Shown one piece after another: positions 15,628-18,036 of a stretch of 18,036 bases of DNA. Position numbers and translations under genes: made by a program. Within the stretch, counting starts at the first letter, position 1; every line of letters starts with the position of its first letter. The notes beneath the pieces were generated by a model. It saw only the letters and a program-made list of their open reading frames with translations, was not told where the DNA came from and searched no databases. This stretch comes from CAJUPY01 sp051871275 (GTDB taxonomy: Bacteria; Bacteroidota; Bacteroidia; Bacteroidales; Muribaculaceae), in assembly GCA_051871275.1 (NCBI GenBank), contig JBJECR010000040.1:1-18036 (forward strand), read 5' to 3'.

Positions 15628-16014
15628 ATGGAAACAGTAAATGCAGTAGGTCGCCGTAAAGCAGCAATTGCTCGCGTAATAGTTAAAGAAGGTAATGGCG
15701 AAATCGTTATCAACAAACGTCCCCTTGAAGTTTATTTCCCTTCTTCGATTCTTCAATTTATCGTAAAACAACCGCTCGCTACTCTTGATTGCGTTGAAAA
15801 ATACAATATTCACGTTAATCTCTGCGGTGGTGGTTATAAAGGTCAGGCTGAAGCTCTCCGCCTCGCTATCGCTCGTGCTCTCGTCAAAATCAATCCTGAA
15901 GACAAGCACGCTCTCCGCGTTGAAGGCTTTATGACTCGTGACCCGCGTTCTGTTGAACGTAAAAAACCGGGTCGTCCAAAAGCTCGCAAACGCTTCCAGT
16001 TCTCAAAACGTTAA
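15628..16014 (+). CDS. rpsI: 30S ribosomal protein S9
   Basis: Ribosomal protein S9 of the small subunit, 128 residues, the normal length. NAVGRRKAAIARV opens the protein, GGGYKGQAEALRLAIARAL lies in the middle, and the basic tail ends RKRFQFSKR, whose terminal Lys-Arg reaches the P-site tRNA in known ribosomes. Lies 9 bases after rplM, the standard pairing, so translation is probably coupled. Confidence 0.97.
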   Translation: METVNAVGRRKAAIARVIVKEGNGEIVINKRPLEVYFPSSILQFIVKQPLATLDCVEKYNIHVNLCGGGYKGQAEALRLAIARALVKINPEDKHALRVEGFMTRDPRSVERKKPGRPKARKRFQFSKR

Positions 16015-16051
16015 TATATGCTGCCGCTTAGCGGCGTAATCCACATATATT
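16013..16051 (+). ncRNA. intercistronic hairpin between rpsI and rpsB
   Basis: AATATATG (16013-16020) pairs perfectly with CATATATT (16044-16051). Inside it GCCGC (16023-16027) pairs with GCGGC (16031-16035) over a TTA loop, leaving an asymmetric internal bulge. The structure begins within the rpsI stop codon. No T tract follows the inner hairpin, so processing, mRNA protection or attenuation is more likely than clean termination. Confidence 0.4.
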
Positions 16052-16086
16052 ATATAGTGTTTAGTATCTAAATCTCGGCGATGGAC

Positions 16087-16121
16087 ACGTTCCCTACCCC
16101 GGGATTGAATTATCGGAACGT
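16087..16121 (+). promoter_or_regulatory. stem in the rpsB leader
   Basis: ACGTTCC (16087-16093) and GGAACGT (16115-16121) are exact reverse complements around a 21-base interior containing CCCCGGG. It ends 22 bases before the rpsB ATG. The rpsI-rpsB gap is 129 bases, long for this operon, and no TAnnTTTG promoter is seen in it, so a structured S2 autoregulatory site is a reasonable guess. Not matched to a known family. Confidence 0.35.
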
Positions 16122-16143
16122 AAACAAAAACAAAACAAACAAA

Positions 16144-16971
16144 ATGCAAACACCATCTTTTGAACAGCTCCTCGAAGCAGGTTGCCATTTCGGTCACTTG
16201 AAAAGAAAATGGAACCCCGCTATGGCACCTTACATCTTTATGGAGCGTAACGGTATCCACATCATCGACCTCTACAAAACAGCTGCTAAACTTGAAGACG
16301 CTGCCGCTGCTTTGAAGAGCATCGCTAAAGCAGGCAAACGAGTTCTCTTCGTTGCCACTAAAAAACAGGCCAAACAAGTTATTGCCGACCACGCTAACTC
16401 TGTTGGTATGCCATACGTTATCGAACGTTGGCCGGGCGGTATGCTTACTAACTTCCCTACTATACGTAAAGCTGTCAAGAAAATGACATCTATCGACAAG
16501 ATGGCTGCCGACGGTACTTTTGACAACCTCTCAAAACGCGAAAAACTCCAAATCACTCGTCAACGTGCTAAACTCGAAAAAACTCTCGGCTCTATCGCGG
16601 ACATGAACCGCCTCCCGTCTGCTCTTTTCGTTGTTGACGTCCTCAAAGAAAAAATCGCTGTTGCTGAAGCTAACCGTCTCGGTATTCCTGTTTTTGCTAT
16701 CGTTGATACAAACTCAGACCCATCTAACGTAGATTTCGTTATCCCTGCTAACGACGACGCTTCTAAATCTATCGAACTCATTCTCGACACTGTTTGTGCT
16801 GCAATGAACGAAGGTATTGAAGAACGTAAAGTAGAAAAAGTTGACGCACAGGCTGCTGAGGGCGAAGCTGCTCCTGCTCCTAAGCGTGAACGTCGCCGCG
16901 TAAGCCGCAAAGCTGCTGATGCTGCTCCTGCCGCTGATGAAGCTCCTGCTGCTGAAGAGGCTGCTGAATAA
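16144..16971 (+). CDS. rpsB: 30S ribosomal protein S2
   Basis: Ribosomal protein S2 of the small subunit, 275 residues. Conserved segments: LLEAGCHFGHLKRKWNPAM at 9-27, ATKKQAK, RWPGGMLTNF, RLPSALFVVD and GIPVFAIVDTNSDP. The C-terminus carries a tail of about 40 residues rich in Ala, Glu and Arg (KRERRRVSRKAADAA onward), beyond the core fold; such tails occur in Bacteroidota S2. ATG 16144 is chosen because the family N-terminus begins there. An in-frame ATG at 16081 would add 21 residues and overlap the leader stem. tsf follows, the usual partner. Confidence 0.97.
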   Translation: MQTPSFEQLLEAGCHFGHLKRKWNPAMAPYIFMERNGIHIIDLYKTAAKLEDAAAALKSIAKAGKRVLFVATKKQAKQVIADHANSVGMPYVIERWPGGMLTNFPTIRKAVKKMTSIDKMAADGTFDNLSKREKLQITRQRAKLEKTLGSIADMNRLPSALFVVDVLKEKIAVAEANRLGIPVFAIVDTNSDPSNVDFVIPANDDASKSIELILDTVCAAMNEGIEERKVEKVDAQAAEGEAAPAPKRERRRVSRKAADAAPAADEAPAAEEAAE

Positions 16972-16987
16972 AATCGCAATTTTTTAT

Positions 16988-17016
16988 TCATCGGTCGGCT
17001 TTTCGTCGGCCGATGA
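16988..17016 (+). terminator. rpsB-tsf intercistronic hairpin
   Basis: Arms 16988-16999 and 17005-17016 pair over 12 positions with two G-U wobbles and a TTTTC loop. GC content is high, but the bases after it (TTTAATAAG) are a poor T tract. It may partly terminate, lowering tsf relative to the ribosomal genes, or mark a processing site. Confidence 0.45.
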
Positions 17017-17070
17017 TTTAATAAGACAAATTTAATTAAAAAAACATAACTTTAACATCCTATACCAACT

Positions 17071-17892
17071 ATGGCTGTTACTATTGAAGATATCAAAAAA
17101 CTTCGTCACCTCACAAGTGCAGGTCTTACAGACTGCAAGAACGCTCTCATCGAATCTAACGGAGACATGCAGGCTGCAGTGGAAATCCTTCGTAAAAAAG
17201 GTCAAGCTGTTGCTGCTAAGCGTGAAGACCGTGAAGCTTCTGAAGGTTGCGTACTTTCTAAACATGAAGGCGACTTCGCTGCTGTTGTAGCTCTCAAGTG
17301 TGAAACAGACTTCGTTGCTAAAAACGCAGGTTTCGTGGAACTTACTCAAACTATCCTTGACGCTGCTGTAGCTAATCGCGTTCAAAACCTCGAAGACCTC
17401 AAAGCTCTCGCTATCGATGGCCGCACTGTAGCTGACCTCGTTGTTGAAGAAACAGGTAAAACAGGTGAAAAATGTGAACTCGGCGTTTACGAATGTCTCA
17501 CTGCTCCTGCTGTTACTTCTTACAACCACTTTGGCAACAAACTCGCTACTATCGTAGCTTTCAACGCTGCTGCTGATGCTACTGTTCTCCGTGATGTTGC
17601 TATGCAGGCTGCTGCTATGAACCCTGTTGCCGCTACTATCGCTCAAGTTCCTGAAAACATCCGTCAGCAAGAACTTGAAATCGGTCGTGAAAAAGCTCGT
17701 GAGGAAGGTAAACCTGAAGCTATCCTTGACAGAATCGCTGAAGGTCGTCTTAACAAATTCTACAAAGAATCTGTTCTCGTTGAACAGGAATTTGTTAAAG
17801 ACCCAACTATGACTGTTGCTAAATACCTCGCAAAAGCTCAAGCAGGTCTCACAGTTGTAGATTTCAAACGCGTTAACCTCAACGAAGACTAA
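17071..17892 (+). CDS. tsf: translation elongation factor Ts
   Basis: EF-Ts, the nucleotide exchange factor that recycles EF-Tu-GDP, 273 residues. The N-terminal UBA-like domain has IKKLRHLTSAGLTDCKNAL (8-26). KCETDFVAKN (76-85) contains the residues that contact EF-Tu. YNHFGNKLATIV replaces the common YIHxxGKIGVLV, DVAMQAAAMNP and the C-terminal NKFYKESVLVEQEFVKD follow, matching the family. ATG 17071 gives the correct N-terminus. It lies 99 bases after rpsB and is last in the operon, before a strong terminator. Codon use is very biased, in line with high expression. Confidence 0.97.
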   Translation: MAVTIEDIKKLRHLTSAGLTDCKNALIESNGDMQAAVEILRKKGQAVAAKREDREASEGCVLSKHEGDFAAVVALKCETDFVAKNAGFVELTQTILDAAVANRVQNLEDLKALAIDGRTVADLVVEETGKTGEKCELGVYECLTAPAVTSYNHFGNKLATIVAFNAAADATVLRDVAMQAAAMNPVAATIAQVPENIRQQELEIGREKAREEGKPEAILDRIAEGRLNKFYKESVLVEQEFVKDPTMTVAKYLAKAQAGLTVVDFKRVNLNED

Positions 17893-17912
17893 TCTCAAAT
17901 TTTTCCATAATC

Positions 17913-17954
17913 GCAAAAAAAGAGGTGCTTCCCGCGAAGCATCTCTTTTTTTGC
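17913..17954. terminator. strong terminator of the rplM-tsf operon, probably bidirectional
   Basis: Arms 17913-17931 and 17936-17954 pair over 19 positions with one G-U wobble and the loop CCGC. The stem has a seven-A run on one side and a seven-T run on the other, so it reads as a terminator on either strand. This would suit a convergent gene from the right. Confidence 0.9.
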
Positions 17955-17987
17955 TAAAGTAGCTAAGTTAGCTAAAATAGCTAGGAA
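17952..17987. repeat. short 9-bp tandem repeat array after the tsf terminator
   Basis: Four 9-base units without indels: TGCTAAAGT, AGCTAAGTT, AGCTAAAAT, AGCTAGGAA. The AGC start and AATT-like end recall the first units of the array at 10468-10548 (AGCCnAATT), and both arrays begin at the TTTTTGCT tail of an intrinsic terminator. The minus-strand reading contains a stop, so coding is unlikely here. Confidence 0.6.
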
Positions 17988-17994
17988 ATTTCAG

Positions 17995-18036
17995 TTAATA
18001 CCCAAATTTTATGTGGCGGCGAGTGGCTGAGGATGT
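17995..18036 (-). CDS. possible C-terminus of a convergent gene, cut by the window edge
   Basis: Reading in from the right edge on the minus strand, an open frame of 13 codons ends RRHIKFGY then TAA (17995-17997). A C-terminus alternating polar and hydrophobic residues and ending in an aromatic residue is typical of outer-membrane beta-barrels, such as TonB-dependent receptors. The bidirectional terminator at 17913-17954 would serve it. Thirteen codons are too few to be sure. Confidence 0.25.
   Translation of the reverse strand, partial: TSSATRRHIKFGY

Noticed and set aside
17047..17054. TAACTTTA as a tsf promoter
   Set aside because: The last base differs from TAnnTTTG and there is no TTTG upstream; tsf is adequately explained as the last gene of the operon.
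18011..18036. Plus-strand ATG frame running off the right edge
   Set aside because: Eight codons only, with no promoter element before it; the minus-strand reading has a more gene-like end.

Overview
The window looks like a chromosomal segment of a Bacteroidales bacterium (phylum Bacteroidota). Four things point there. Several genes are preceded by the phylum's -7 element TAnnTTTG, three of them with TTTG exactly 19 bases upstream. Start codons follow A-rich stretches rather than strong Shine-Dalgarno sites. Two secreted proteins end in C-terminal tails like type IX secretion sorting domains. The gene order rplM-rpsI-rpsB-tsf and a PG_1098-type methyltransferase are also typical of the group. 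I see no rRNA, tRNA, insertion sequence, integrase or CRISPR array.

Layout. At the left, on the minus strand, an acyl-CoA synthetase (1306-3000) is followed by a glycerate kinase (101-1246), probably one transcript. Divergent from them is a two-gene potassium uptake unit, a TrkH/KtrB channel (3129-4946) and a very short KtrA-like regulator (4954-5373). The intergenic region holds back-to-back promoters and a perfect inverted repeat at 3081-3102.

The centre is a secreted starch-handling pair. A 917-residue GH13 alpha-glucanase (5539-8292) and a 624-residue protein with a CBM26-like and a SusE/F-like starch-binding module (8533-10407) each have a Sec signal peptide, a type IX-like tail, their own TTTG-N19-TAnnTTTG promoter and their own strong terminator. 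No susC or susD gene lies between or beside them. Both use a narrow codon set (Ala GCT, Gly GGT, many CTC/CTT) like the ribosomal genes, suggesting high expression.

Next come a RelA-type (p)ppGpp synthetase whose hydrolase domain has lost its HD pair (10644-12896), overlapped by a lipoprotein of unknown function (12886-13713), then a PG_1098-like methyltransferase (13803-14987). The right side is the rplM-rpsI-rpsB-tsf translation operon (15139-17892), with one good promoter, several possible leader or intercistronic RNA structures, and a strong, nearly symmetrical terminator. The last bases may hold the C-terminus of a convergent minus-strand gene.

The most unusual non-coding signal is a degenerate 9-bp tandem repeat, nine units at 10468-10548, with a second, shorter array of similar units at 17952-17987. 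Each starts right after an intrinsic terminator. No intergenic stretch exceeds 300 bases; the largest (8293-8532 and 10408-10643) are filled with terminators, repeats and promoters described below.
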